Below, piece by piece: positions 11,214-19,396 of a stretch of DNA of 33,177 nt (position 1 is its first letter; the number at the start of each line of letters is the position of its first letter). The DNA is from Candidatus Brevibacterium intestinavium (GTDB lineage Bacteria > Actinomycetota > Actinomycetes > Actinomycetales > Brevibacteriaceae). Below the pieces are notes generated by a model. That model was not told where the DNA came from. It did no database searches and worked only from the letters and a program-made list of their open reading frames with translations. Made by a program: the position numbers and the translations under genes. Where the stretch lies: positions 1 through 33,177 of the forward strand of contig DWZN01000142.1 of the NCBI GenBank assembly GCA_019117545.1. Direction: 5' to 3'.

Positions 11214-12146
11214 GTGGATATCGTCTTCGCCGGAACCCCGGATGCCGCAGTGCCCGCTCTCGAGGCCTTCGCCGAATCCGAGCACCGCATCCGTGCGGTC
11301 CTCACCCGACCCGATGCCCCCATCGGCCGCCGGCGCGTCCTCACACCCTCACCGGTCAAGACCCGCGCCGTGGAGCTGGGCCTCGACGTGATCGAAGCCG
11401 AGCGACTGCGCGGAGAGGTCATCACCCGACTCCAGGAGAAGGAGGTCGACGCCGTGGCCGTCGTGGCCTACGGCGCCATCGCCGGACCCGCCGCCCTGTC
11501 CACCTCCCGCCTCGGCTGGTTCAACCTCCACTTCTCCCTGCTGCCGGCCTACCGCGGTGCCGCACCCGTCCAGCGCGCCCTCATCGACGGACTCGACCGC
11601 AGCGGAGTGAGCGTGTTCCGGATCGATGAGGGCATGGACACCGGCCCCGTTCTGCGCCGCCTCGAACTCCCACTCGACCACGCCGACGTCGCCGCCGCCC
11701 TCGACGACTACGCCCACCGCGGAGCCGAAGAGCTCGTAGCCGCCTTCGACGAACTCGCCGCGGGCACCGCGAAGGAATCACCGCAGACCGGACAGGCCTC
11801 CCATGCGGACAAAATCACCGTCGCCGACGCCCACCTCGACCTCACCGCCCCCGCCGAGGCCGTGATCGACCGTGCCCGCGGAACCAGCCCCAGCCCCGGC
11901 CCCTGGGTGGAACTCGACGGGAAGCGGACGAAGCTGTTCGGACTCACCCCGGCCCCCGATGCCGCCGTCAGCGGCGAGGCCGGGCAGCTGCGAAGCTGGA
12001 ACGGGACCCCGGTGCTGCGCTGCGGCGACGGCTGGGTCCGCGTCGCCGAGATCCAGCCCTTCGGCAAACCCCGGATGGCGGCCGCCGACTATCTGCGCGG
12101 CCACGGCGACATCCGCTTCGACCTCCGCACCGACCAGGGAGCATGA
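11214..12146 (+). CDS. fmt: Methionyl-tRNA formyltransferase
   Basis: The product formylates the amino group of initiator methionyl-tRNA using 10-formyltetrahydrofolate. The 310-residue protein begins with the family's DIVFAGTPDAAVPAL. Catalytic residues are visible: Asn104 and His106 in NLHFSLLPAYRGAAPVQ, and Asp142 in RIDEGMDTGPV. The C-terminal tRNA-binding domain follows. I chose GTG 11214 because it puts the conserved strand at the N terminus; the frame is open from a GTG at 11181 that overlaps the peptidase stop, but that extension has no family similarity. A TAGAAT box seven bases upstream suggests a leaderless transcript. The stop overlaps the rsmB start by four bases. Confidence 0.97.
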   Translation: MDIVFAGTPDAAVPALEAFAESEHRIRAVLTRPDAPIGRRRVLTPSPVKTRAVELGLDVIEAERLRGEVITRLQEKEVDAVAVVAYGAIAGPAALSTSRLGWFNLHFSLLPAYRGAAPVQRALIDGLDRSGVSVFRIDEGMDTGPVLRRLELPLDHADVAAALDDYAHRGAEELVAAFDELAAGTAKESPQTGQASHADKITVADAHLDLTAPAEAVIDRARGTSPSPGPWVELDGKRTKLFGLTPAPDAAVSGEAGQLRSWNGTPVLRCGDGWVRVAEIQPFGKPRMAAADYLRGHGDIRFDLRTDQGA

Positions 12147-13618
12147 GACCAATGGCCCAATCCGACGGCAAGCGCGGCGATCGCCGAGGACGGCAGCGGA
12201 CCGACCGACGCCCGGCCCGGGCGAATCGTGCGAACGCCGCACCCGGCCGGGGCGCGACGAACCTGCCGCGACGCATCGCGTGGGAAGTCCTGGTCGATGT
12301 CGCGACCAAGGACGCCTATGCGAACCTGCTGCTTCCGGCGAAGCTGACGCGCGTGCACATGAACGCTCAGGACGCCGCCTTCACCACCGAACTGACCTAC
12401 GGCGCCCTGCGTCGGCAGAAGTTCTACGATGCCGTGATCGAAACCGCCGCGTCACGCAGCGTCGACGCCATCGACGCCGAACCACTGGCAGCGATGCGCC
12501 TCGGCGCCCATCAGCTGCTGTCCATGCGCGTGCCCGACCACGCGGCCCTGTCCGAAACCGTCGCCGTGGTCAAACGCACGGCGGCGAAGACCGCCGGCTT
12601 CGTCAACGCGGTGCTGCGCCGCATCAGTGAGGCCGACAGTCAGGAATGGCTCGACCGCGTCACCGCCGGAGCCTCGGAGACGACCCGAGCGGCCATCGAA
12701 CACTCCCATCCGGAATGGATCGTGCGGGCGCTGAGGCAGGCGCTCAAAGGCCACGGACGCGATGCCGGGGAACTCGAGGATCTGCTGGCCGCCGACAATG
12801 CGGCGGCGAAAGTCGGCGTCAGCGCCCTGCCCGGCCTGCTCGACCGCTCTCAGCTGCCGGGAGAGCCGAGCCCGCTGTCGCCGATCGGAGCGAGCCTGGA
12901 CACAGCGGTGCCGCGTGACGTCCCGGCCGTGGCCGACGGTCTGGCCCGTGTCCAGGACGAGGGCTCGGCACTCGTGGCGCTGGCCCTGGCCGAAGTCGAC
13001 GCCCCCGCCGGCACCTGGGGAGATCTGTGCGCCGGCCCCGGCGGCAAGGCCGCCGTGCTCGGTGCCGCAGCCGCGCAGGAGGGTCAGACGCTTGAGGCCT
13101 TCGATTCGAGCGAGCACCGGGTCGAACTCGTCCGCGACTCCACCCGGGCTCTGAACAACGTCACCACAGCCGTACGTGACGGCCGCGCTGCCCGCGGCCC
13201 CTATGCGAAGGTGCTCGTCGACGTGCCCTGCTCCGGACTCGGCGCCCTGCGCCGACGTCCCGAGGCCCGCTATCGCCGGCAGCCCTCCGATATCACCGCA
13301 CTGACCGGACTGCAGCGCGAACTGCTCACCGCCGCCCTCGACGCCTGCGCGCCCGGGGGAGTGGTCGCCTACTCGACGTGCTCACCGCACTACGCCGAGA
13401 CCGTGCTCATCGTCGACGATGTGCTGCGTGAGCGGGCGAAGACGGGCCGGGACGACGTCGAGATCCTCGACGCCGCCTCCGTGCTCGCCGAGATCACCGG
13501 CACCCCGGCAGATGACTTCGCCTCGGTGTCACGAGGCGAGGGGCGCTGCGCTCAGCTGTGGCCCCACCTGCACAACACCGACGGAATGTTCCTGGCACTC
13601 CTGCGAAAGGCGAAATGA
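12143..13618 (+). CDS. rsmB: 16S rRNA (cytosine-5) methyltransferase RsmB/Sun
   Basis: This SAM-dependent enzyme methylates a cytosine (C967 in E. coli numbering) of 16S rRNA. After a basic, low-complexity N terminus (residues 1-45) comes the NusB-like RNA-binding domain, starting at ARRIAWEVL-type sequence (here PRRIAWEVLVDV). The Rossmann methyltransferase domain follows, with the SAM motif LCAGPGGKAAVLGA. Both signature cysteines are present: Cys363 in DVPCSGLGALRRRPE (motif IV) and Cys413 in YSTCSPHYAET (motif VI, catalytic in the family). The ATG at 12143 overlaps the fmt stop (ATGA). A second in-frame ATG at 12152 is a possible start, with AGGGA 11-12 bases upstream. The fmt-rsmB pairing is widely conserved in bacteria. 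Confidence 0.95.
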   Translation: MRPMAQSDGKRGDRRGRQRTDRRPARANRANAAPGRGATNLPRRIAWEVLVDVATKDAYANLLLPAKLTRVHMNAQDAAFTTELTYGALRRQKFYDAVIETAASRSVDAIDAEPLAAMRLGAHQLLSMRVPDHAALSETVAVVKRTAAKTAGFVNAVLRRISEADSQEWLDRVTAGASETTRAAIEHSHPEWIVRALRQALKGHGRDAGELEDLLAADNAAAKVGVSALPGLLDRSQLPGEPSPLSPIGASLDTAVPRDVPAVADGLARVQDEGSALVALALAEVDAPAGTWGDLCAGPGGKAAVLGAAAAQEGQTLEAFDSSEHRVELVRDSTRALNNVTTAVRDGRAARGPYAKVLVDVPCSGLGALRRRPEARYRRQPSDITALTGLQRELLTAALDACAPGGVVAYSTCSPHYAETVLIVDDVLRERAKTGRDDVEILDAASVLAEITGTPADDFASVSRGEGRCAQLWPHLHNTDGMFLALLRKAK

Positions 13619-13621
13619 CAG

Positions 13622-14284
13622 ATGGCGATCGACATCAATCCGAGCATCCTGTCCTCGGACTTCTCGGACCTGCGGGGTGAGCTCGCGAAGATCAGCACCG
13701 CCGATATGGCCCACATCGATGTGATGGACAATCACTTCGTGCCCAACCTCACATTCGGTCCGCCCGTGGTCGAGCGGATCCACGCGATCTCCCCGATCCC
13801 GCTCGACGCCCACCTCATGATCGCCGACGCCGACCGCAACGCTCCCGTGTACGCGGAGATCGGCTGCGCCTCGGTGACCTTCCACGCCGAGGCGGCCGCA
13901 GCACCCGTGCGGCTGGCCCGCGAACTGCGCAGGCTGGGGGCGAAGGCCAGCCTCGCGCTCAAGCCCGCCACCCCGATCGAACCCTTCGTCGACTTCCTCG
14001 GCGAATTCGACCAGATCCTGATCATGACCGTCGAACCCGGGTTCGGCGGCCAGAAGTTCCTCGACGGATGCCTGCCGAAGATCGCTCGGACCCGTCAGGC
14101 GATCTCCGCCTCCGGACTCGAGATCCGCCTGCAGGTCGACGGGGGAGTCTCGGCCTCGACGATCGAACGCGTCGTCGACGCCGGCGCCGACGTCCTCGTC
14201 GCCGGATCCGCCGTCTACGGAGCCGAGGACGCGGCCGCGGCGATCAGCCGGCTGCGCAGCCTCGCCGCCGCCCACACCCACTGA
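13622..14284 (+). CDS. rpe: Ribulose-phosphate 3-epimerase
   Basis: The product interconverts ribulose 5-phosphate and xylulose 5-phosphate in the pentose phosphate pathway. The 220-residue TIM barrel shows every family signature: NPSILSSDF at the N terminus, the metal-binding [12 protein letters not shown] and DAHLMI, the loop [12 protein letters not shown], and the catalytic aspartate in LQVDGGVS. The phosphate-binding end is [11 protein letters not shown]. The start ATG lies three bases after the rsmB stop; an ATG at 13615 overlapping that stop is out of frame. It closes the metK-to-rpe housekeeping series and is followed, after 43 bases, by a transporter gene where related genomes often have riboflavin genes. 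Confidence 0.97.
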   Translation: MAIDINPSILSSDFSDLRGELAKISTADMAHIDVMDNHFVPNLTFGPPVVERIHAISPIPLDAHLMIADADRNAPVYAEIGCASVTFHAEAAAAPVRLARELRRLGAKASLALKPATPIEPFVDFLGEFDQILIMTVEPGFGGQKFLDGCLPKIARTRQAISASGLEIRLQVDGGVSASTIERVVDAGADVLVAGSAVYGAEDAAAAISRLRSLAAAHTH

Positions 14285-14327
14285 CCGATCCGGGCCCCTA
14301 AGACCCGCTGTCCGAAGAGAGGCGCCG

Positions 14328-14993
14328 ATGGAACTGCTCGACTGGTTGAACACCCCGGCATTCGAGCTGCTGGGCAAGCCCGTGCCCTATTCCGACCTGT
14401 TCGGCAACATCTGCGCCCTGGCCACCGTGGTGCTGGCGCTGCGACGCAACATCCTGTCCTGGCCGGTGCAGATCCTCGGGTCGGTGCTGCTGTTCTCGGC
14501 CAGCATCTCCGCCGGGCTCGGCGGCAACGCCTCCCGCCAGGTCGTCATCATCGTCGCCGCCGTCTGGGGCTGGACCCAGTGGAAGAAGTCGAAGGCCGCC
14601 GCCGGTGAGGTCATCGTCCGGTGGGCCACCTGGAAGGAGCGCGCTCTGCTGCTGGCCGCCCTGCTCGTGGGCACCGGAGTCTTCGGCTGGATCCTGGCCG
14701 CAGGCGGCTGGTCGTGGAACCCCTACCCGGACGCCTACATCTTCATCGGTTCGGTCGTGGCCATGTACGCCCAGGGCCGGGCGGTCGTCGAATTCTGGTT
14801 CGTCTGGCTGGCCGTCGACCTCGTCGGGATCCCGCTGGCGGTGGCCGGTGGGCTGGTGTTCTCCGGCGCCGTCTACCTGTTCTTCCTCGTCATGGTCGTG
14901 CTCGGACTCATCGACTGGTCGAAGCGGTCGAAGCAGACGATCTCGGCACCGCACCGCTCGGCCACCGAGATCGGCCGCGACCCGGACGACTGA
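14328..14993 (+). CDS. PnuC/RibM-family membrane transporter (possible riboflavin uptake)
   Basis: This is a 221-residue integral membrane protein with about seven hydrophobic segments and the PnuC family pattern: the WGWTQWKK signature after the third segment, the N-terminal DLFGNICALATVVLALRRN and a late VDLVGIPLAV. PnuC proteins carry nicotinamide riboside; the related actinobacterial RibM/PnuX proteins carry riboflavin by facilitated diffusion. The sequence alone does not settle the substrate for me. The location between rpe and hisE-hisG is where streptomycete-type genomes have a rib cluster including ribM, which favours riboflavin. The ribosome binding site GAAGAGAGG (14314-14322) decides the ATG at 14328. 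The 43-base gap upstream is too short for an FMN riboswitch. Confidence 0.8.
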   Translation: MELLDWLNTPAFELLGKPVPYSDLFGNICALATVVLALRRNILSWPVQILGSVLLFSASISAGLGGNASRQVVIIVAAVWGWTQWKKSKAAAGEVIVRWATWKERALLLAALLVGTGVFGWILAAGGWSWNPYPDAYIFIGSVVAMYAQGRAVVEFWFVWLAVDLVGIPLAVAGGLVFSGAVYLFFLVMVVLGLIDWSKRSKQTISAPHRSATEIGRDPDD

Positions 14994-14996
14994 GCC

Positions 14997-15050
14997 CCCG
15001 AGCGCCGATCCCGGCCCCCGTTCGGAACATGAGACCCCTCATGCCTCGGG
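14997..15050 (+). terminator. Nested inverted repeats between the transporter gene and hisE
   Basis: CCCGAG (14997-15002) can pair with CTCGGG (15045-15050) around a perfect inner hairpin, CATGAG-ACCC-CTCATG (15028-15043). There is no T-run. It may end transcription of the upstream operon. The inner palindrome lies at the -35 position of the proposed hisE promoter, so it could instead be an operator. Confidence 0.4.
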
Positions 15051-15064
15051 TGGTGCGGATGCAT

Positions 15065-15070
15065 TAGGCT
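15065..15070 (+). promoter_or_regulatory. Candidate -10 box of a leaderless hisE promoter
   Basis: TAGGCT fits TANNNT and lies six bases before the hisE GTG at 15077, so the transcript would begin at or next to the start codon. No ribosome binding site precedes hisE. This would start the his transcription unit. Confidence 0.5.
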
Positions 15071-15076
15071 GGTCGG

Positions 15077-15340
15077 GTGAAGACCTTTGACTCTCTCTAC
15101 GCCGAACTCCAGCAGAAATCCCTCGATCGCCCCCAGGGCTCGAAGACCGTGGCCGAACTCGATGCGGGAGTCCATGCGATCGGCAAGAAGGTCGTGGAAG
15201 AGGCCGCCGAGGTGTGGATGGCCGCCGAATACGAAACGAAGGACGAGCTCGCCGAGGAGATCTCACAGCTGCTCTACCACGTGCAGGTGATGATGATCGC
15301 CAAGGGCCTCAGCCTCGACGACGTCAACGCCCATCTCTGA
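15077..15340 (+). CDS. hisE: Phosphoribosyl-ATP pyrophosphohydrolase
   Basis: The product hydrolyses PR-ATP to PR-AMP, the second step of histidine synthesis. At 87 residues it is a typical stand-alone HisE of the all-alpha MazG-like fold. The metal-binding helix [14 protein letters not shown] and the following helix [14 protein letters not shown] are diagnostic. Start GTG was chosen because the protein then opens with [10 protein letters not shown], as in relatives, and because a TAGGCT box lies six bases upstream. hisI, which performs the next step, is separate at 20158. The gene is followed after 53 bases by hisG, the first enzyme of the pathway. Confidence 0.96.
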   Translation: MKTFDSLYAELQQKSLDRPQGSKTVAELDAGVHAIGKKVVEEAAEVWMAAEYETKDELAEEISQLLYHVQVMMIAKGLSLDDVNAHL

Positions 15341-15393
15341 GCATCTGACGAACCCGACACCGAACCGACACCATCGAACTCACAAGGGACCCC

Positions 15394-16233
15394 ATGCTGC
15401 GTGTAGCCGTGCCCAACAAGGGTGCACTGTCCGAAGCCGCCACCGATATGCTCGGCGAAGCCGGATACTCGACTCGACGCGGATCGAAGACGCTGGTCCA
15501 TCAGGACGAGGTCAACGGAGTCGAATTCTTCTACCTGCGTCCCCGCGATATCGCCATCTACGTCGGCTCGGGCATCCTCGACGCCGGAATCACCGGACGC
15601 GATCTGCTGCTGGAGTCGCAGGCGCCGGCCCAGGAAGTGCTCGGACTCGGCTTCGGCGCCTCCCGCTTCTTCTACGCCGGCACCGTCGGGTCCTTCACCT
15701 CGCCCGATGAGCTCGTCGGCGCCCGGATCGCGACGAGCTTCCCGAACCTCGTCGCCGACGATCTTCACGCCCGCGGCATCGACGCCACGACGGTGCAGCT
15801 GGACGGGGCCATCGAGGTCTCGATCCAGCTCGGCGTCGCCGACGCCGTCGCCGATGTCGTCGAGACCGGATCGACCCTGCGTGCGGCCGGCCTGGAGACC
15901 TTCGGTCCGCCTCTGCTCGAGTCCGAGGGCGTGCTCATCCAGCGAGCCGACGCCGAGGGACGCATCGATGTGCTCAAGCGCCGGCTCGAATCCGTCATGG
16001 TCGCCCGCCAGTACGTGCTGGTCGACTACAACATCGAGCAGCGGCTCGTTCCCGAGGCGATCTCGCTGACCCCGGGCCTCGAATCACCGACCGTCTCACC
16101 GCTGCAGGAGACCGGTTGGGTCGCCGTGCGTGTGATGGTCGAGGCGAAGGAGGTCAACAACGTGATGGACCGGCTCTACGGCGCCGGTGCTCGAGCGATC
16201 CTGGTGACGAACATTGGCGCCTGCCGAATCTGA
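15394..16233 (+). CDS. hisG: ATP phosphoribosyltransferase, long form
   Basis: The product condenses ATP with PRPP, the committed and feedback-controlled step of histidine synthesis. At 279 residues it is the long form with its own C-terminal regulatory domain, so no hisZ partner is needed. Visible are the N-terminal LRVAVPNKGALSE, GILDAGITGRDLL, and the PRPP-binding loop ADVVETGSTLRAAGLE. The C-terminal ACT-like domain (about residues 205-279) ends ARAILVTNIGACRI. AAGGGA upstream of the ATG is an adequate ribosome binding site. The last 20 bases overlap the next gene in another frame, if that gene's TTG start is right. Confidence 0.97.
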   Translation: MLRVAVPNKGALSEAATDMLGEAGYSTRRGSKTLVHQDEVNGVEFFYLRPRDIAIYVGSGILDAGITGRDLLLESQAPAQEVLGLGFGASRFFYAGTVGSFTSPDELVGARIATSFPNLVADDLHARGIDATTVQLDGAIEVSIQLGVADAVADVVETGSTLRAAGLETFGPPLLESEGVLIQRADAEGRIDVLKRRLESVMVARQYVLVDYNIEQRLVPEAISLTPGLESPTVSPLQETGWVAVRVMVEAKEVNNVMDRLYGAGARAILVTNIGACRI

Positions 16234-16675
16234 TCTCGAGATCTTCCGGCCCCGACAGGTGCGCATCATCAGCATCGTCGGCGCCATCGCTGTGACCTGC
16301 GGGTTTGCGATCCTGTCCGTGGCCCTGCTGATCGTGGACTGGGAGCCCTGGACCGTGCTGGACATGGTATGGATGAACCTGTTGGGCATACTCTTCGGCG
16401 CCGCGCTGCTGCGCATCGCCGATATCCATGCCCGACCGACGGACACGGGTCTGGTGGTCAGGAACATGGTCCGCACGCACCGTTTCGAATGGGGGCAGAT
16501 CCTCGGAGTCTCGTTCTCGCCCGAGGGCGACGACCCCTGGCCGCTGCTCGACCTCGCCGACGGCACCACGTGCGCGGTGATGGCGATCCAGCATGCCGAC
16601 GGTCCCCGCGCCCATGCGGACGTCGCGCGATTGCGTATGCTCATCACCAGACACACCCACTTCAAGGAGGATTAG
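16214..16675 (+). CDS. PH-domain-like small membrane protein, function unknown
   Basis: This is a 153-residue protein with two adjacent membrane segments (about residues 17-39 and 47-65), a short turn, then a soluble C-terminal domain. That domain begins ARPTDTGLVVRNMVRTHRFEWGQI and resembles the small bacterial PH domains found in actinobacterial membrane proteins. Proteins of this build often follow hisG in actinobacteria. I know of no established function. The start is uncertain: TTG 16214 overlaps hisG by 20 bases and gives the sequence ESDLEIFRPRQVR, which looks like a genuine family N terminus. GTG 16259 is a shorter alternative. The stop lies two bases upstream of the next ATG and after that gene's ribosome binding site. 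Confidence 0.75.
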   Translation: MAPAESDLEIFRPRQVRIISIVGAIAVTCGFAILSVALLIVDWEPWTVLDMVWMNLLGILFGAALLRIADIHARPTDTGLVVRNMVRTHRFEWGQILGVSFSPEGDDPWPLLDLADGTTCAVMAIQHADGPRAHADVARLRMLITRHTHFKED

Positions 16676-16677
16676 GA

Positions 16678-17874
16678 ATGGCGAACGAGACACCGACGGG
16701 ACCGCTGACCGGCTACACCGTCATCGATCTCTCCCGCGCGTTGGCCGGGCCCCATGCGGGAATGATGTTCGGCGACCTCGGCGCCCGTGTGATCAAGGTC
16801 GAGAACCCGGGCAGGGGAGACGATTCGCGTTCCTGGGGCCCTCCCTTCGTCGGTCCCGAAGACGATCCGCAGGCCACCTACTTCTTCTCCTGCAACCGCA
16901 ACAAGGAATCCATCGCCCTCGATCTCAAGTCCGACACCGGCAAGGACACACTGACCGGGCTGATCGCCCGGGCCGATGTGCTCATCGAGAACTTCCGCTC
17001 CGGGGTCCTCGACCGGCTCGGGTTCTCCACCACCCGGTGCATGGAGATCAACCCCCGCCTGGTCATCCTCTCGATCACCGGATTCGGCCACGACGGTCCC
17101 GAAGCCTCACGCGCCGGCTACGACCAGATCGCCCAGGGCGAGGCCGGACTGATGTCGCTGACCGGCTCCGGGCCCGATGACATGCAGCGCGTGGGAGTGC
17201 CGATCGCCGATCTGCTGGCCGGCATCTACGGCTCGTACGGCGTGCTCGCCGCTCTGCTCGAACGCGAACGCACCGGCCGCGGAAAGGTCGTGCGGACCTC
17301 GCTCATCGCCGGCATGGTCGGTGTCCACGCCTTCCAGGGAACGCGGGCGACAGTGGCCGGCCAGGAACCCCAGCCCGGCGGCAACCACCACCCCTCGCTG
17401 TCACCCTACGGTCTCTTCAACTGCCGAGACGGGGCCGTGCAGATCTCCGTGGGCAACGAGAGCCTGTGGCAGAGGTTCTGCGCGGCCTTCGACATCGACC
17501 CCGCCACCGAGGGACTGGCCGACAACGCCTCCCGCGTGGCCAATCGACCCCGCCTGATCGAACTCATCGAAGAGAAGTTCTCCGCCTTCGACTCAGACGA
17601 ACTGCTCGCCGCACTGAGCGAGGCGGGCATCCCCTCGGGCACGGTGCGCACCCTGCCCGAGGTCTACGAGTGGGATCAGGCACTCAGCCAGGGCCTCAAG
17701 GTCTCCGTCGACCACCCGGTGCTCGGCGACATCGACCTGCCCGGGCCGCCGCTGCGGTTCTTCGACGCCTCCGGCGACGGCGAGGTCGAGACCACCCGCA
17801 GCCGGCATGAGGCCCCGCCGCTGCTCGACGAGGACGCCGAATCGATCGTGGCCTGGTTGGCCGACGAGAACTGA
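16678..17874 (+). CDS. CaiB/BaiF family III CoA-transferase
   Basis: The 398-residue product belongs to the formyl-CoA transferase/CaiB/alpha-methylacyl-CoA racemase family, which moves CoA between carboxylic acids or racemises acyl-CoAs. Characteristic segments are VIDLSRALAGPHAGMMFGDL at the N terminus, VIKVENPGRGD, LDLKS, VLIENFRSGVLDRLG and the catalytic aspartate at about residue 149 in AGYDQIAQGEAG. The late segment PSGTVRTLPEV is also typical. A perfect AAGGAGG (16664-16670), seven bases before the ATG, predicts strong translation. The substrate cannot be told from sequence. It sits in the his cluster next to a carboxyltransferase, which suggests an acyl-CoA pathway, but no biotin carboxylase or dehydrogenase accompanies them here. 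Confidence 0.92.
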   Translation: MANETPTGPLTGYTVIDLSRALAGPHAGMMFGDLGARVIKVENPGRGDDSRSWGPPFVGPEDDPQATYFFSCNRNKESIALDLKSDTGKDTLTGLIARADVLIENFRSGVLDRLGFSTTRCMEINPRLVILSITGFGHDGPEASRAGYDQIAQGEAGLMSLTGSGPDDMQRVGVPIADLLAGIYGSYGVLAALLERERTGRGKVVRTSLIAGMVGVHAFQGTRATVAGQEPQPGGNHHPSLSPYGLFNCRDGAVQISVGNESLWQRFCAAFDIDPATEGLADNASRVANRPRLIELIEEKFSAFDSDELLAALSEAGIPSGTVRTLPEVYEWDQALSQGLKVSVDHPVLGDIDLPGPPLRFFDASGDGEVETTRSRHEAPPLLDEDAESIVAWLADEN

Positions 17875-17884
17875 GCGGATCGTC

Positions 17885-19387
17885 ATGCCACGTCTGAACG
17901 CACACGAACTCGTCGACATCGTCCTCGACGAGGGATCCTTCCGATCCTGGGATGCCGCACCCATCCGACCAGCCGGCGGAATCTCCGAGACCTATGCAGC
18001 CGAGCTCGCCGCCGCTGCCGACAAGTCGGGGGTCGACGAGGCCGTCATCACCGGCGAGGGCACGATCTCCGGACGCCGCGTGGCCGTGGTCGTCGGCGAA
18101 TTCCGCTTCCTCGCCGGCTCGATCGGCGTCGCCGCGGCCGAACGCCTCGTCGACGCCATCGAACGGGCCACGCTCGAAGGGCTGCCGCTGCTGGCCGGAC
18201 CCGCCTCGGGCGGGACGCGGATGCAGGAGGGCACGATCGCCTTCCTGTCGATGGTCAAGATCACCAACGCCGTCGTCGCCCACAAACGGGCCGGTCTGCC
18301 CTACCTCGTCTACCTGCGCCACCCGACCACCGGTGGAGTCTTCGCCTCCTGGGGATCCCTGGGACATGTCACCGTGGCCGAGCCCGGATCGCTCATCGGC
18401 TTCCTCGGCCCCCGCGTGTTCGAAGCCATCTACGGGGAGAAGTTCCCGGACAATGTGCAGACCGGGGAGAACCTGCACAAGAACGGCATCATCGACGCCG
18501 TCATCGGTCCCGAGCGGACCACGGCCACGGTCTCCCGCGTCCTCGACGTGCTGATGGGAGCCAAGGAAGTGCCCGGGCAGGTGCCGAACCCGGACACGGC
18601 ACCGGACGTGGTCGACCCGGACTCCGATGCCTGGGCGGCGATCACGAGCTCGCGACGTCCCGAACGCCCCGGGGTCAGGGATCTGCTGCGCACCGCCGCG
18701 AACACCGTGCTGCCGCTCAACGGCACCGGCGAGGGGGAGAAGGACCCCGGGCTGCTGCTGGCCCTGGCGAAGTTCGGCTCCGCACCGTGCATCGTCCTCG
18801 GCCAGGACCGGTTCCGGCAGGACTCCCGGGCCCCCTTGGGACCGGCAGCGCTGCGTGAGGCCCGCCGTGGGATGCGCCTGGCCGCCGAACTGCACCTGCC
18901 GCTGGTCACCGTCATCGACACTCCCGGTGCGGCGCTGTCCCAGTCCGCCGAGGAGGGCGGAATCGCCGGCGAGATCGCCCGCAGCCTGGCCGAACTGGCC
19001 AATCTCGACGCCCCGTCGGTCTCGCTCATCCTCGGCGAGGGGTCCGGGGGAGGGGCCTTGGCGCTGATCCCGACCGACCGGGTCCTCAGCGCCGAACACG
19101 GGTGGCTGTCCCCGCTGCCGCCCGAGGGCGCCTCGGCGATCGTCCACCGCACCACCGAGAGGGCACCGGAGATGGCGCAGAGCCAGGGAGTGCACGCTCC
19201 CATGCTCAAGGCCACCGGAGTCGTCGACCGGATCATCGCCGAACACCCCGATGCCAGCGACGAACCGCTGGACTTCGTCGATCGGGTGGGCGCGACGCTC
19301 GAATTCGAACTCATCTCGCTCATGCGCGAACCGTCGGCGCGGCGTCTGGCCCGCCGGATGGATCGCTACCGGGGCCTGGGCATCTAG
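17885..19387 (+). CDS. Fused beta/alpha acyl-CoA carboxyltransferase
   Basis: This 500-residue protein joins both carboxyltransferase halves of acetyl-CoA carboxylase in one chain. Residues about 1-235 are AccD-like ([32 protein letters not shown]). Residues about 270-500 are AccA-like ([46 protein letters not shown]). The zinc-finger cysteines at the start of E. coli AccD are missing; only one cysteine is visible. The enzyme would transfer CO2 from carboxybiotin to an acyl-CoA, needing a biotin carboxylase/carrier subunit encoded elsewhere. Acetyl-CoA versus propionyl-CoA specificity is not readable. The gene starts ten bases after the CoA-transferase stop with no strong ribosome binding site, so coupling is likely. 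hisF follows nine bases after its stop. Confidence 0.88.
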   Translation: MPRLNAHELVDIVLDEGSFRSWDAAPIRPAGGISETYAAELAAAADKSGVDEAVITGEGTISGRRVAVVVGEFRFLAGSIGVAAAERLVDAIERATLEGLPLLAGPASGGTRMQEGTIAFLSMVKITNAVVAHKRAGLPYLVYLRHPTTGGVFASWGSLGHVTVAEPGSLIGFLGPRVFEAIYGEKFPDNVQTGENLHKNGIIDAVIGPERTTATVSRVLDVLMGAKEVPGQVPNPDTAPDVVDPDSDAWAAITSSRRPERPGVRDLLRTAANTVLPLNGTGEGEKDPGLLLALAKFGSAPCIVLGQDRFRQDSRAPLGPAALREARRGMRLAAELHLPLVTVIDTPGAALSQSAEEGGIAGEIARSLAELANLDAPSVSLILGEGSGGGALALIPTDRVLSAEHGWLSPLPPEGASAIVHRTTERAPEMAQSQGVHAPMLKATGVVDRIIAEHPDASDEPLDFVDRVGATLEFELISLMREPSARRLARRMDRYRGLGI

Positions 19388-19396
19388 GAGAACTGC

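Noticed and set aside
14285..14327. FMN riboswitch ahead of the PnuC/RibM-like gene
   Set aside because: Only 43 bases separate it from rpe, too few for the FMN aptamer, and no aptamer-like sequence is visible.
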